The notes: generated from the sequence alone by a model not told the origin. DNA of 50,305 bases from Candidatus Iainarchaeum sp. (GCA_015521515.1 WANZ01000061.1:1-50305), one strand, 5' to 3'. Positions 23,571 to 32,335 are shown, counted from the stretch's first letter. Translations and numbers: made by a program.

Positions 23571-24296
23571 TCACAGTGTTATTGCGGGGGCCTTCTCCCC
23601 TACCACGAACACGTTCTTCTGCGCAGTTTCTATAGTTGTGCCTTCAACTTCCACCTTTACAAGCTTTGGCCTGAGCATGTCACCCTCTTCTACCTCTTTT
23701 ATGGTACCTACTGTGCCTGCATGCCTGCCGGAGAGTATGTATACCAGATTCCCTGGAGAAAGTCTGTATATCTCCTCAATATCCTGAGAGGGTATCCTTA
23801 TCTTTAGTACATCACCTGGTTTGGCGTCACTCTCTTTTACCCTGAAGGTTCTGCCATCGTTTGTGGTTAATTGAATGAGTCCGCCTCTTATCATCATCTT
23901 CTTTTCCACCCTAACAAGCTTATAATCCTTCTCCTCCTCGGATATCTCCTTCAAATCCAACCTTCCCTTTGGATCAAGCACTACTCTGTAAGATTTTCCT
24001 ATCTTTGGTATAAAGACTGTATCAAACAATCCTACGGGGAATTTAGGGTCTTTAACAACTCTTCCATCTATGAGAATCTCGCCTCTTTTTATAATCTTAT
24101 CTGCCTCTCTTCCTGTGGTTGCGAAACCGAGATAGTCCCTTACTAACACCCTGAGAGGAATAGCCTCCTCTATGGAATGGGGGCCGGGAGAAGGTTTTGT
24201 AATCCATACCCCGTATCTTCTCTTTCTTCTAATAAACCAAGATGCTGGAGCTGCAATGCGCTTCAGATGCCTTCTGCCTCCGCCTACTAGCGCCAT
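23571..24296 (-). CDS. rps4e: Small ribosomal subunit protein S4e
   Basis: 241 aa. HLKRIAAPASWFIRRK near the start, an S4-like RNA-binding segment (about residues 45-95) and a C-terminal KOW domain (SGRHAGTVGTIKEV) are in family order. A longer frame begins at 24326, but ATG 24296 has GGAGG 7 nt upstream and starts just after the rpl24 stop. Confidence 0.97.
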   Translation of the reverse strand: MALVGGGRRHLKRIAAPASWFIRRKRRYGVWITKPSPGPHSIEEAIPLRVLVRDYLGFATTGREADKIIKRGEILIDGRVVKDPKFPVGLFDTVFIPKIGKSYRVVLDPKGRLDLKEISEEEKDYKLVRVEKKMMIRGGLIQLTTNDGRTFRVKESDAKPGDVLKIRIPSQDIEEIYRLSPGNLVYILSGRHAGTVGTIKEVEEGDMLRPKLVKVEVEGTTIETAQKNVFVVGEKAPAITL

Positions 24297-24297
24297 G

Positions 24298-24630
24298 CTA
24301 TAACCTCCTGCTATCTCCTCTCTCAATATCTATGATCATTACCTTGGATGGATGGATAGGCACCATTACCTCTCTTCCATCGCTTCTTTTTTGAGTAACA
24401 CCCTCTACATATACCCTAAATCTTTTGAGGGATACCCTTGCAACCGTTCCCTCTCTTCCTCTGAACTTCCCCCTGAGTATTATTACTCTGTCCCCCTTTC
24501 TTACAGGGAGAGATCTTACGCCAAGCTCCTTTCTCAACTCTTTGGATAGAGGAGCAGATACCATCTTCTGCCTTCTGTGTAGAGGAGCGTTAAAGTGCCT
24601 TTTCCTTTGTTTTCTTGGCTGAGAGCTCAT
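24298..24630 (-). CDS. rpl24: Large ribosomal subunit protein L24
   Basis: 110 aa. An assembly initiator of the 50S subunit. The KOW motif [20 protein letters not shown] (about residues 43-62) and the N-terminal [20 protein letters not shown] stretch are those of archaeal L24 (L26e type). Overlaps rpl14 by 4 nt. Confidence 0.97.
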   Translation of the reverse strand: MSSQPRKQRKRHFNAPLHRRQKMVSAPLSKELRKELGVRSLPVRKGDRVIILRGKFRGREGTVARVSLKRFRVYVEGVTQKRSDGREVMVPIHPSKVMIIDIERGDSRRL

Positions 24631-25025
24631 ACTATCACCGCCGCAATACGAGCCACCTTAGGATACCTCTCTCCAACCTCCCTTGCTATAGGACCCTTTA
24701 TCTCTGTACCTCTAGGCTCTCCCTTTTCGTTAACTATAACAGCTGCGTTGTCCTCAAATCTTACTCTTGTGCCGTCAGGTCTTCTAAACTCCTTTCTCTG
24801 ACGTACCACAACAGCTCTGAATACCTTTCCCTTCATATCAGGCTTCCCCTTTGTAACAGACACGATGATCATGTCTGCGATACCAGCCGAAGGCCTTTGC
24901 CTTTTCCTTCCCTTATACCCTATTACGCCAATCATCTTCAGCTCCTTCGCTCCAGTGTTGTCCGCGCACACTAAGAAGGTACCCACTTGTATACCCTTTG
25001 TAACGGAGGTACCTATGGCCTTCAC
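24627..25025 (-). CDS. rpl14: Large ribosomal subunit protein L14
   Basis: 132 aa. Conserved [40 protein letters not shown] and the C-terminal [18 protein letters not shown] match L14 (L23e type), at the subunit interface. Start GTG 25025 overlaps the rps17 stop as GTGA. Confidence 0.97.
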   Translation of the reverse strand: MKAIGTSVTKGIQVGTFLVCADNTGAKELKMIGVIGYKGRKRQRPSAGIADMIIVSVTKGKPDMKGKVFRAVVVRQRKEFRRPDGTRVRFEDNAAVIVNEKGEPRGTEIKGPIAREVGERYPKVARIAAVIV

Positions 25026-25366
25026 TGGGCATCACCCCTCTTTGTTACCTGAAGCACTACAAAGGCTACTGTTTTTGCAAGCTTTCTGGTTTCTCCTATG
25101 ATGACCTCATCTCCCTCTTTTGCGTTTATACAGGGGGGATTGTGGGCGTGAATCTTGTATCTAACCCTCTTGTAACGTTCATATTTTGGAACGTAAACTA
25201 CACCTTCAATCATGACGGTTACTGTGCGCTGCATTCTGTCAGAAACCACTCTACCTTTTAATACTTGCCCCCTTACTCTCACAGATCCGTGATAGGGGCA
25301 TTTTTTGTCGTTGCAGTCGGTTGACGGTGGTTCAAATGCCCTTCCAGCAATGGTAAATCCACTCAT
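25022..25366 (-). CDS. rps17: Small ribosomal subunit protein S17
   Basis: 114 aa. The archaeal N-terminal extension (with [10 protein letters not shown]) precedes the OB-fold core ([20 protein letters not shown], then [17 protein letters not shown]). The ATG is preceded by GGGAGG at 5 nt. A 51-bp spacer separates it from rnp1, one of the largest inside the superoperon, and holds a small hairpin next to the Shine-Dalgarno. Confidence 0.97.
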   Translation of the reverse strand: MSGFTIAGRAFEPPSTDCNDKKCPYHGSVRVRGQVLKGRVVSDRMQRTVTVMIEGVVYVPKYERYKRVRYKIHAHNPPCINAKEGDEVIIGETRKLAKTVAFVVLQVTKRGDAQ

Positions 25367-25377
25367 ATTTTCCTCCC

Positions 25378-25393
25378 GGGGAGTCTGACCCCC
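25378..25393 (-). promoter_or_regulatory. Small GC hairpin directly before the rps17 Shine-Dalgarno
   Basis: On the minus strand GGGGGT pairs with ACTCCCC around a 3-nt loop with one bulged U, and is followed at once by GGGAGG and the rps17 ATG. It may modulate initiation. An AATAAAAAGG stretch at 25413-25422 could be an internal promoter, but a start from it would begin inside the hairpin. Confidence 0.25.
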
Positions 25394-25417
25394 ACCATAT
25401 GGAGCAAAGATACCTTT

Positions 25418-25765
25418 TTATTGCTTCTGTAAATAGCGTTTCATACAATCTTCCCAATCCTTGAATGTTAGAGGGCGCCTTCTAAGGTACCTTTTGTAGC
25501 CCCTTTTAGTTCTTTCGTGGGGTCTGAGGAATATTTCATCACCCCTTACGATGGTCCATCTCCTTCCCTCTATGTGGAAGCAAAAAGTTCCATTTTTCTT
25601 GGAAACAACTTTTACACCATCTTTAGTTAGGACGTGGATCGTCTTAAGGGTTTCGTTTACAACGATACCCCTTATTCCTATTAGAGTGGGGTCTGTGTGG
25701 TTTATAACCACCACTTCTCTTCCAATAAGCTCGTGTATGATGATGTTCTTTGGATTCGGAGGCAT
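25418..25765 (-). CDS. rnp1: RNase P protein component 1 (Rpp29/Pop4)
   Basis: 115 aa. Sm-like beta-barrel protein of archaeal RNase P, which trims tRNA 5' ends. HELIGREVVVINHTDPTLIG, then GIVVNETLKTIHVL and VSKKNGTFCFHIEG are family signatures, and position between aIF1 and S17 is standard for archaea. Start ATG lies 2 bp after the aIF1 stop. Confidence 0.95.
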   Translation of the reverse strand: MPPNPKNIIIHELIGREVVVINHTDPTLIGIRGIVVNETLKTIHVLTKDGVKVVSKKNGTFCFHIEGRRWTIVRGDEIFLRPHERTKRGYKRYLRRRPLTFKDWEDCMKRYLQKQ

Positions 25766-25767
25766 GA

Positions 25768-26076
25768 TTATAATACCTCGATGTTTTCTTCCTTGAAACC
25801 TTCTTCCAGAAGAAATTCCTTTACCTTCCTCCTGTGATCCCCTTGTAGCTCTATGGTATTGTCGTATGCAGTTCCTCCACAGCCTAGCTTTTTCTTTAGC
25901 CTTTTTGCCAATCCTTTTATGTCTATGGAGTCATCAAAACCTGTTATTATGGTTACAAGTCTGCCAAACTTCCGCTTATCAACCCTTATCTTTAATTTTA
26001 ATTGCTCTCGAGAAAATGCTTCCGCATCTACCAAATCTTCAGGAAGCCCGATAACGTCCTTCAGATCCTTTGCCAC
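25768..26076 (-). CDS. sui1: Translation initiation factor aIF1 (SUI1)
   Basis: 102 aa. Start-site selection factor. The SUI1 core KLGCGGTAYDNTIELQGDHR with the C-terminal helix KEFLLEEGF is unmistakable. Start GTG 26076 with a GGGGTGG Shine-Dalgarno upstream. It lies 41 bp downstream of rpl29. Because this genome mixes leaderless and Shine-Dalgarno starts, aIF1 presumably acts on both. Confidence 0.96.
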   Translation of the reverse strand: MAKDLKDVIGLPEDLVDAEAFSREQLKLKIRVDKRKFGRLVTIITGFDDSIDIKGLAKRLKKKLGCGGTAYDNTIELQGDHRRKVKEFLLEEGFKEENIEVL

Positions 26077-26117
26077 CGCCGATGACCACCCCTTAACTAA
26101 TTAGCCATCCGGCATTT

Positions 26118-26312
26118 TTATTGGTTGCCCTCCCTTAGGATGGTAAGTATACGGGCAATATCCCTCCTTAACTGTCTTATCTTCCCTGGATTCTCCGGTC
26201 TGGTACCAGCCTCTACTTGGGCCCTCAGCTTCGAGAGCTCAGCTCTAAGACTGTTTAGCAGATTCCTCAGTTCCTCCTTGGACTTCTGCCTTAGTTCTTT
26301 CGTCTTCAACAT
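26118..26312 (-). CDS. rpl29: Large ribosomal subunit protein L29
   Basis: 64 aa, two-helix protein by the exit tunnel. LRQKSKEELRNLLNSLRAEL and the C-terminal KIRQLRRDIARILTILRE helix match archaeal L29. The ATG at 26312 is supported by GGAGGTG 7 nt upstream. Its first 68 nt overlap the end of rps3 in another frame, much more than the 1-4 nt overlaps around it. Confidence 0.95.
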   Translation of the reverse strand: MLKTKELRQKSKEELRNLLNSLRAELSKLRAQVEAGTRPENPGKIRQLRRDIARILTILREGNQ

Positions 26313-26910
26313 TACCCACCTCCGGTATAACTACCTGATCAGGGAATTTTACATCAGGTTTCACAATCGCAACCTTAACACCCACGATGCCCCACTTTGT
26401 ATACGCTTCTGCAAACCCCTCGTCCACCAGCTTTGCTGGATCGCCAACCTTCTTCATATAACCCTCGTATACCCTTCCCTTCTGGGCTCTTGCGTTTCTA
26501 GCACCTAGCTTACCCTTCACTATGATTTCCGCTCCTCTTGCTCCCGCATCCATAATCCTTCTGAGAGTGGTGTTAAGAAGAGGTCTCCAAGCGGTACCCC
26601 TTTCTATGGCGAGAGCAATGCGCTCTGCCTGAACCTGGGCATCAAGAACAGGATTTTCTACGGGAATTACCTCTATCTGGGGGTTGTTTACCTGAAACAT
26701 CTCCTTTATCTTCTCCGTTACCTCCCTTATCTTTGTACCCTTCTTCCCTATGATGAGTCCGGGTTTAGCGGCATATATAACGATACGCGTTAATATAGGA
26801 GTTTTAACAACATCTATTTTTGATATGAGAGCTTCCCTAAGCTCTTTTCTCAAATACTCTTTTATGAAAAGGATGGTTTTTGCATCTGAAATAATCTCTC
26901 TCTCTATCAT
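26245..26910 (-). CDS. rps3: Small ribosomal subunit protein S3
   Basis: 221 aa. The KH domain (PGLIIGKKGTKIREVTEKI, about residues 49-67) and the S3 C-terminal domain (ERIALAIERGTAWRPLL, GAEIIVKGKLGARNARAQ) are clear. The last 23 residues, after VVIPEV, form a polar low-complexity tail (GNVEDERTKAEVQGG...) encoded entirely within the rpl29 overlap. Confidence 0.97.
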   Translation of the reverse strand: MIEREIISDAKTILFIKEYLRKELREALISKIDVVKTPILTRIVIYAAKPGLIIGKKGTKIREVTEKIKEMFQVNNPQIEVIPVENPVLDAQVQAERIALAIERGTAWRPLLNTTLRRIMDAGARGAEIIVKGKLGARNARAQKGRVYEGYMKKVGDPAKLVDEGFAEAYTKWGIVGVKVAIVKPDVKFPDQVVIPEVGNVEDERTKAEVQGGTEESAKQS

Positions 26911-27350
26911 TGTACTATCACCTCTATGTGCGTTGATTTGCTTCTCCTAAGCCTCCACCTTCCTTTAGGCTGCCTTCTTATGCGTCTAAATCCCTTTCCA
27001 ATCCATATATGGACGATGCGCACCTTGTCTATATCTAAGCCTTGTTGTTCTGCGTTTGCCTCCACGTTTCTGAGAAGTTTTAAGAAATATTTAACTGTTT
27101 TATCCAGATATCTTCCCTGTTTTATACCCTCTCGCGTACCTCTTCTGTGCCCTACTTTTTTATTATACCTTTTCAGGGGAATCCATTCCTTGTGTTCCAA
27201 CACTCTCTGGAGGAGTGCAATAGCATCCCTCAATCTTCTACCCTTTATGTATCTTCCCACCTCTCTGGCCCACTTTGTGGAGACGGGAGCCTCCTTTATC
27301 ATGGCCTTTGCGTGGGGCCCGTTAACGGTTGTGGCGTAGCTTTTCTTCAT
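26907..27350 (-). CDS. rpl22: Large ribosomal subunit protein L22
   Basis: 147 aa. Lines the polypeptide exit tunnel. APVSTKWAREVGRYIKGRRL, HRRGTREGIKQGRY and the C-terminal RRIRRQPKGRWRLRRSKSTH match archaeal L22 (L17e type). Ten bases after rps19; overlaps rps3 by 4 nt. Confidence 0.97.
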   Translation of the reverse strand: MKKSYATTVNGPHAKAMIKEAPVSTKWAREVGRYIKGRRLRDAIALLQRVLEHKEWIPLKRYNKKVGHRRGTREGIKQGRYLDKTVKYFLKLLRNVEANAEQQGLDIDKVRIVHIWIGKGFRRIRRQPKGRWRLRRSKSTHIEVIVQ

Positions 27351-27360
27351 ACTTTCACCC

Positions 27361-27774
27361 TTACTTCTTAGGCGCTGCCTTGGATCTAGATGCTCCTACA
27401 CCGGGAGCACCGTGCTGTACCATCTTCCTTGTAAGCACGAACTCTCCCAGATAATACCCTACCATCTCAGGCTTTATCCTTACAGGAACATACTCTTTTC
27501 CGTTATAAACCTCGATGGTAAGTCCTATCATCTCGGGAATAACGGGAAAATCTCTACAGTGAGTCCTTATCCTTGGTTGTTTCTTGCCCTCCTTTATAAG
27601 TTTTTTAGCCTCTCTAATCTTTTCTAGGAGTCTGATCTCCTCCCTTTCCTGCCTCTTACCCTCCAATAACCTTTTTAGGCTTCTCCTTATTCTGGCTGGT
27701 GCAATGTCTATAAACTCCTTTATTGATAGATTTCCCAACTCTGAGAGAGGGATACCTCTGTAACTCTTCATCAT
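27361..27774 (-). CDS. rps19: Small ribosomal subunit protein S19
   Basis: 137 aa, the archaeal form with an N-terminal helical extension ([17 protein letters not shown]). The core has [40 protein letters not shown] and a [16 protein letters not shown] tail. Start ATG overlaps the rpl2 stop; a second ATG follows immediately. Confidence 0.97.
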   Translation of the reverse strand: MMKSYRGIPLSELGNLSIKEFIDIAPARIRRSLKRLLEGKRQEREEIRLLEKIREAKKLIKEGKKQPRIRTHCRDFPVIPEMIGLTIEVYNGKEYVPVRIKPEMVGYYLGEFVLTRKMVQHGAPGVGASRSKAAPKK

Positions 27775-28484
27775 CTCTTCCTCCTGCCAGTTCTTCTGGC
27801 AGCAATATGACCTACCTTCCTGCCGGGGGGTGTGTTTCTAGCCACCGTGGTGGGGCCAGGTGGGTGGTGTTCCTTACCTCCGTGGGGGTGGTCCACCACG
27901 TTCATGGCCACACCCCTTACCTTGGGCCACATCCTGTTCATGGCTCTCATCCAATGGTACTTCTTTCCAGCCTTTACGAAGGGTTTTTCTTTCCTTCCCC
28001 CACCCGCAACATTTCCAATAGTAGCTCTACACTTTGCATCGAACACCTTTACCTTCCCGGAGGGCAGCTTTACCAATACCTTATCCCCTACCTTGGTTTG
28101 TACTATGGCATAGGATCCGGAGCTCCTGACATACTTTCCTCCATCTCCCGGGCTGCCCTCGATGTTGAAAACAGGGGTACCCTCATCTAGTTCTCCTAAG
28201 GGAAGGATGTTGCCCACCGCAAGGGCGGCCCCTTCCCCTACTTCTATCCAATCATTTAGCATGACCCCTTCTGCAGCGGGGATGTAGTACTTCTCCCCAC
28301 TTAGAGAAGTAAGTTCTACAACAGGGTACGTTCTCCCCACATCATGGAAAATATCCGTAATCTGATACTTTTCTTTTTTGTTTAGAGGAGGATAGGAAAG
28401 CTTCTCTACCTTTCTTCTATGGTCCGGTCTTCTAAAGGAGGGGCTTCCCCTTCCCAGTCTTTGTACCCTTATTCTCTTCCCCAT
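27771..28484 (-). CDS. rpl2: Large ribosomal subunit protein L2
   Basis: 237 aa. Peptidyl transferase centre protein. The conserved C-terminal region [20 protein letters not shown] carries the histidine-rich loop near the active site, and [20 protein letters not shown] is typical. Ends in a basic tail. Overlaps rpl23 as TAATG. Confidence 0.97.
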   Translation of the reverse strand: MGKRIRVQRLGRGSPSFRRPDHRRKVEKLSYPPLNKKEKYQITDIFHDVGRTYPVVELTSLSGEKYYIPAAEGVMLNDWIEVGEGAALAVGNILPLGELDEGTPVFNIEGSPGDGGKYVRSSGSYAIVQTKVGDKVLVKLPSGKVKVFDAKCRATIGNVAGGGRKEKPFVKAGKKYHWMRAMNRMWPKVRGVAMNVVDHPHGGKEHHPPGPTTVARNTPPGRKVGHIAARRTGRRKR

Positions 28485-28735
28485 TATATCACACCCAACT
28501 TGGTTGCTAGCTCTGTGGCATCATATCCTTCTTCTAATCTTACATATGCCTTCTTTCTACCATCAGGAGTGACGAGGGTGTTCACTTTTTTAACCTTGAC
28601 ATTGTATAGCTCTTCCACCTCTCTCTTTATTTGGCTTTTGGTGGCACCAGGCTGGACAATAAACACTATGGTATTCTGGGTATTGATGAGGTGAACAGCC
28701 TTTTCTGATATGAGAGGGTATAGTATAACCGTCAT
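28484..28735 (-). CDS. rpl23: Large ribosomal subunit protein L23
   Basis: 83 aa. Tunnel-exit docking site for [23 protein letters not shown] and [20 protein letters not shown] match the family. Overlaps rpl4 by 4 nt. Confidence 0.97.
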   Translation of the reverse strand: MTVILYPLISEKAVHLINTQNTIVFIVQPGATKSQIKREVEELYNVKVKKVNTLVTPDGRKKAYVRLEEGYDATELATKLGVI

Positions 28736-29535
28736 GCCATATCACCCATCTTTTCTATGGCTGATTTGCTCCATATTACCAGCCTTCCAGGGTGAGCGCC
28801 AGGCGCGAGATCCTCCGCATTGAGGTTTCTTATCTCCTTTACATCCACTCCCGGAAGATTCCTTGCAGCTCTGTAAACAGGAGAAGGTTCCGCTACCACG
28901 ATAAGGACACTCTTTGGAACCTTCTTGGCTCTTCCTCTTCGCTTTCCCTTTCCTGCCCTTCTTCTTGTCCCCTCCATGGCTCTTTCCACATCTTTCCATA
29001 CCCCAAGCTTTTGAAATACTTCCTTTAACTCCTTGGTGGTTTTAACATCCTCTATTCCATCTACGATGAGCGGAATGTGTTTAACATCTTCTATTCTATG
29101 GCCTCTTAGTTCTACGTATTCCTTTATTGCGGTAGCAGCTATTGCACTAAGAAGTGCTTTTTTCTTCTCCTTTTTGTTTATCTTCTGCCTCCATACCTTT
29201 TCTACCTTTGGCGGATGAGCCCTAGGACCTCCAACAGCCTGGGGTACATTAGCAACCCTTCCAAACAGAATCTCTCCCCTTTCCTTGGTTCTTGGAAGTC
29301 TAGCCCTCCCCACATTTATGGTTCTTCTAAACTCCGGCAGCCTTCGCATACCTATATACTCTGCTGTAAACAACCTTCCAGCCATCTCCATACTTCCGTA
29401 TGGTTGTCTTCTGGCTGATTGTATGGCAAATACAGCCCTTTTAATGAGATCCTCCCTGACCTTTTCCGTGAAGGGTGATGGGAGCTCTATCTCCCCTACT
29501 ATAATACCATCCGTGGAGTAGACAGGTGCCTTCAT
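28732..29535 (-). CDS. rpl4: Large ribosomal subunit protein L4
   Basis: 267 aa, archaeal/eukaryotic L4e type. [20 protein letters not shown] at the start, the tunnel loop [40 protein letters not shown] and the C-terminal [17 protein letters not shown] are all present. Overlaps rpl3 by 4 nt. Confidence 0.97.
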   Translation of the reverse strand: MKAPVYSTDGIIVGEIELPSPFTEKVREDLIKRAVFAIQSARRQPYGSMEMAGRLFTAEYIGMRRLPEFRRTINVGRARLPRTKERGEILFGRVANVPQAVGGPRAHPPKVEKVWRQKINKKEKKKALLSAIAATAIKEYVELRGHRIEDVKHIPLIVDGIEDVKTTKELKEVFQKLGVWKDVERAMEGTRRRAGKGKRRGRAKKVPKSVLIVVAEPSPVYRAARNLPGVDVKEIRNLNAEDLAPGAHPGRLVIWSKSAIEKMGDMA

Positions 29536-30497
29536 GCCAGCTCACCCACCTTTACGCCACCAACCGATAGTGTAGTTCTGGGTGGTCTAATGGCCTTTCT
29601 AAGGGCTATGATCCTCTTTGAAGGGCCAGGAATGGAACCTTTCACTATAATATAATCAGAGGTTACAATGCCATAGTGTTTAAAGCCTGACTTGGGGGTA
29701 ATAGGCTGCTCTTTTCCATTACCTATGAGAAAGATATACTTGTTATACTCAGTTCTTGTGTGGAAGCCCATCTGCCCTGGTCTTGGAACGGTCCACATTA
29801 CCTTTGCAGGGTGCCATGGACCTATAGAGCCCACACCTCTCTTTGTTTTCTCTTTTTTATGCCCAAACTCAAACACGCCAAACCTTTTTACAACACCTTG
29901 GAACCCCTTACCCTTTGTAACCGCCTTTACGTCTATGTACTCTCCTGCAGAGAATACTGAAGAGATGGGAATCTCTTTGCCCAGCACCTCTTTCCCGTAC
30001 TCTATAGCCCTTTCTACAGGGCCACCTATTGCTATTTCTCCTATATCAGGGGTCTTCTTAAGCCCTATTAGCCAAGGCTGTGTGGATATGAGCAATCTAA
30101 CCGCCTTTATACCATTCAGGCTTTCCGGCCATGTGTGATCTACTTTTTCTGGTGGTGTGATCCTTCTTTCCATATATTTTGGAAGCTTCTCCGCCCAGAT
30201 CTCTGTGATAGTGTATAACCTCCCTCCATTGTCTCCATAGAATCTTACACCATAAACAAAGAGGGGCGGCGTTTCTATTACTGTGGCGGCAGAGAAGACC
30301 TCTTTTCCAGAGGTTGGGGTCCTCTTCCTAGCATCTGTATAGAAAAGGTGTATCATGCCAGCTTTATAACCATAAAAGCCTAACGGCCTTGTTTCATTGG
30401 AAGAAGGCCAGCTTCTAAACCTTGGAACGATTCTCTTTGCTCTCTTTCTTGGATAAAATGCAAGGGACCCCCTTCTGGGAGCTGTCCTTCTAGGCAT
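29532..30497 (-). CDS. rpl3: Large ribosomal subunit protein L3
   Basis: 321 aa. First gene of the superoperon. GSLAFYPRKRAKRIVPRFRS, GFYGYKAGMIHLFYTDA and the VKRFGVFEFGHKKEKTKRGV loop reaching the peptidyl transferase centre identify it. ATG 30497 is preceded by GGTGAT, which is wholly inside a 7-bp hairpin (30502-30520). TATA-like elements (TTTAAGG, TTATAA) lie at about 30538-30552, between rpl3 and a divergent MscS-related gene. Confidence 0.97.
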   Translation of the reverse strand: MPRRTAPRRGSLAFYPRKRAKRIVPRFRSWPSSNETRPLGFYGYKAGMIHLFYTDARKRTPTSGKEVFSAATVIETPPLFVYGVRFYGDNGGRLYTITEIWAEKLPKYMERRITPPEKVDHTWPESLNGIKAVRLLISTQPWLIGLKKTPDIGEIAIGGPVERAIEYGKEVLGKEIPISSVFSAGEYIDVKAVTKGKGFQGVVKRFGVFEFGHKKEKTKRGVGSIGPWHPAKVMWTVPRPGQMGFHTRTEYNKYIFLIGNGKEQPITPKSGFKHYGIVTSDYIIVKGSIPGPSKRIIALRKAIRPPRTTLSVGGVKVGELA

Positions 30498-30501
30498 AGA
30501 G

Positions 30502-30520
30502 TATCACCTGCCGGGTGATA
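30502..30520 (-). promoter_or_regulatory. Leader hairpin covering the rpl3 Shine-Dalgarno
   Basis: On the minus strand TATCACC pairs perfectly with GGTGATA around a 5-nt loop (CGGCA). The 3' arm is the Shine-Dalgarno of rpl3, ending 4 nt before the ATG, so folding would hide it. If transcription starts about 27 bp from the CTTTAAGG element (near 30522) the hairpin is the very 5' end of the superoperon message. If the other TATA element is used, the 5' arm would be lost. Confidence 0.45.
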
Positions 30521-30567
30521 TGAGAGAACAGGAGGGGTTATAAACCTTAAAGACCCTTCCATATAGC

Positions 30568-31212
30568 ATGCTGGAGGATGTGTTGATATGGCTTCAGCAG
30601 GCTCTCATGCTGGGAGGGTTAGCACTTATCATTACAGCCATAGGTTATGCAGTAGCTATTTTTGTGGAAGGTCTGGTGGGAAGGGCTTACAGATATTTGG
30701 GAATAAAGGAGTACATGGAGGCATCCGGATTTGAGAGAGCTATTGCCGGGATAGAATTTGAGCTTGTCATTAAGGAGTTAATAAAGTGGTGGGTATTCCT
30801 AGTATTCATCATACAGGCGGCTTCCACTCTTGGTTTGATGGAAATAGTAAGATTCTTTTCTATTATAATGGGAGGCTATACATCTCTAACCCTGGCCATT
30901 ATATACCTCTCGGGTGGTGCAATTCTAGCCCATTACCTTTACAGAAGGCTTGAGGAGGCCGGTGTGGTTGGAGGTAGACTTACCGCAAGGGTGGTAAAGT
31001 GGGTGGTCATATACATCTCCCTTGTTACAGCATTCAGACTTGTGGGATTCAGCGGTATAGAATTCCTTAACAGGATAGTGGAACTCCTCATTACAGCCTT
31101 TGTGATAGCCTTTGGACTGGGGATGGGTATTGCCTTTGGATTGGGAGGTCAGGATACCGCTAAAAAGCTTATTGAAAAGTATAAATCCTCCCTTGAGAAG
31201 GTATTAGAATGA
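30568..31212 (+). CDS. MscS-related membrane protein (conserved TM helix repeats)
   Basis: 214 aa with five or so hydrophobic segments: about 13-33, 68-88, 97-120, 141-160 and 167-190. The last contains FVIAFGLGMGIAFGLGGQDTAKKL, which resembles the glycine-rich pore helix of the MscS/TM-helix-repeat family, but the cytoplasmic beta domain of true MscS is absent. It may be a small mechanosensitive or structural channel. ATG lies about 27 bp after TTATAAA. Its stop overlaps the nob1 start (ATGA), so the two are one operon. Confidence 0.75.
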   Translation: MLEDVLIWLQQALMLGGLALIITAIGYAVAIFVEGLVGRAYRYLGIKEYMEASGFERAIAGIEFELVIKELIKWWVFLVFIIQAASTLGLMEIVRFFSIIMGGYTSLTLAIIYLSGGAILAHYLYRRLEEAGVVGGRLTARVVKWVVIYISLVTAFRLVGFSGIEFLNRIVELLITAFVIAFGLGMGIAFGLGGQDTAKKLIEKYKSSLEKVLE

Positions 31213-31664
31213 TCCTAGACGCCTCTTTCTTCATAAATGGAAGATACTCCCTTGTAAAAGGGGTTACCACTTCTAAAGTGGTGGAGGAGTTGAAAACTTC
31301 ATCCTATGAGATATTCCTGTCCTCTGATGTGAGAATAGAGGAACCATCACCCTGTTATGTATCCCTTGTCAGGAAAAAACTGAGAGAAATAGGGGAAAGG
31401 AAGCTTTCGGAGGCCGATATATCGGTACTTGCGCTTTCTCTCCAGAGGAAAGAGCCCCTTGTAACGGATGACTATAATCTGCAGAATGTAGCCTTATTAT
31501 TGGGCATAGAGGTTTACGACACTGGTATGGGGAGAGTGAGGAGTATCAGGGTATATGAAAGGAAATGCCCAGTTTGTGGAAAGAGAACAGAGAAAGAAAT
31601 ATGTACATCCTGTGGAACAAAAACAAAAGTTAATGCTATTCCAGCTGGGAAAGGTGGGAAATAA
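31209..31664 (+). CDS. nob1: rRNA maturation endonuclease Nob1
   Basis: 151 aa. PIN-domain endonuclease that cuts the 3' end of 16S rRNA. PIN acidic residues are D4, E26 or E27, D70 (SEADISVL) and D87/D88 (VTDDYNLQN). A C-terminal zinc ribbon with C120, C123, C132 and C135 follows. It pairs functionally with Dim2, encoded at 49646-50257. The 3' end overlaps the convergent gene by 29 bp. Confidence 0.92.
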   Translation: MILDASFFINGRYSLVKGVTTSKVVEELKTSSYEIFLSSDVRIEEPSPCYVSLVRKKLREIGERKLSEADISVLALSLQRKEPLVTDDYNLQNVALLLGIEVYDTGMGRVRSIRVYERKCPVCGKRTEKEICTSCGTKTKVNAIPAGKGGK

Positions 31665-32313
31665 TCTTTACAATAAGGTTTTTTATCCTCTCTCTGAAGA
31701 AGTACAGTGCCAGCAATACAAGGAATAAGGCAATCCATTCCATCTGGAAGGATAGCATGTACTTTGAGATGGAAGGAACTGTATAAAGTTGGGGGTAGCG
31801 ATATACCAACCTAAAAGGCTCCCCTGATTGTAGGGGACCCCTCCATACAATATAATTCTCTCCCATCTCTTGAGGCTCGGGGGAAACACTCTCTATGTAA
31901 CCTTTGGGAACTTCTATCTTGATGGACATCTTTCCGGGAAGTACTATTAGACCTCCTGATAGTGGAAGCTTAAAGCTATCAAAAAGGAAGGTTTTCCACA
32001 ATATCTCATTCCTTATTTCTCTTGCATTGCAGGTATAGTTTACAACGATGGATGGGGCGATCTCCCTCACGATGGACAGGGAAACCCTTTTTGCTTCGCA
32101 TAGGAAGGTATCGAGCATTTCTATTTCATACTTCCACAGGGAATACCTAAAGCCTATCTCAGAGGCTATTCTTCCAAGATTCTGCTCTAAATCCGAGGAA
32201 AAGTAGTAGGTTTGTTGCACCTTTAGGATAGGACCCTCTGCAACTGCATAAACATCTATCTGAAGTGGTTGTATGGCTCCGTATGCAAGGGGGATGAGGA
32301 GGAGCCAAAGCAT
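31636..32313 (-). CDS. Secreted, membrane-anchored protein of unknown function
   Basis: 225 aa. N-terminal signal peptide (MLWLLLIPLAYGAIQ), an extracytoplasmic beta-rich domain of about 170 residues with two cysteines (C72, C95), and one C-terminal membrane anchor (MEWIALFLVLLALYFF) followed by a basic cytoplasmic tail. No family recognised. A GTTATAAG element about 26-32 bp before the ATG lies inside the end of rnz, so it probably has its own leaderless promoter. Confidence 0.75.
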   Translation of the reverse strand: MLWLLLIPLAYGAIQPLQIDVYAVAEGPILKVQQTYYFSSDLEQNLGRIASEIGFRYSLWKYEIEMLDTFLCEAKRVSLSIVREIAPSIVVNYTCNAREIRNEILWKTFLFDSFKLPLSGGLIVLPGKMSIKIEVPKGYIESVSPEPQEMGENYIVWRGPLQSGEPFRLVYRYPQLYTVPSISKYMLSFQMEWIALFLVLLALYFFRERIKNLIVKIISHLSQLE

Positions 32314-32335
32314 GTATAACTATAGATCTGGTAAC

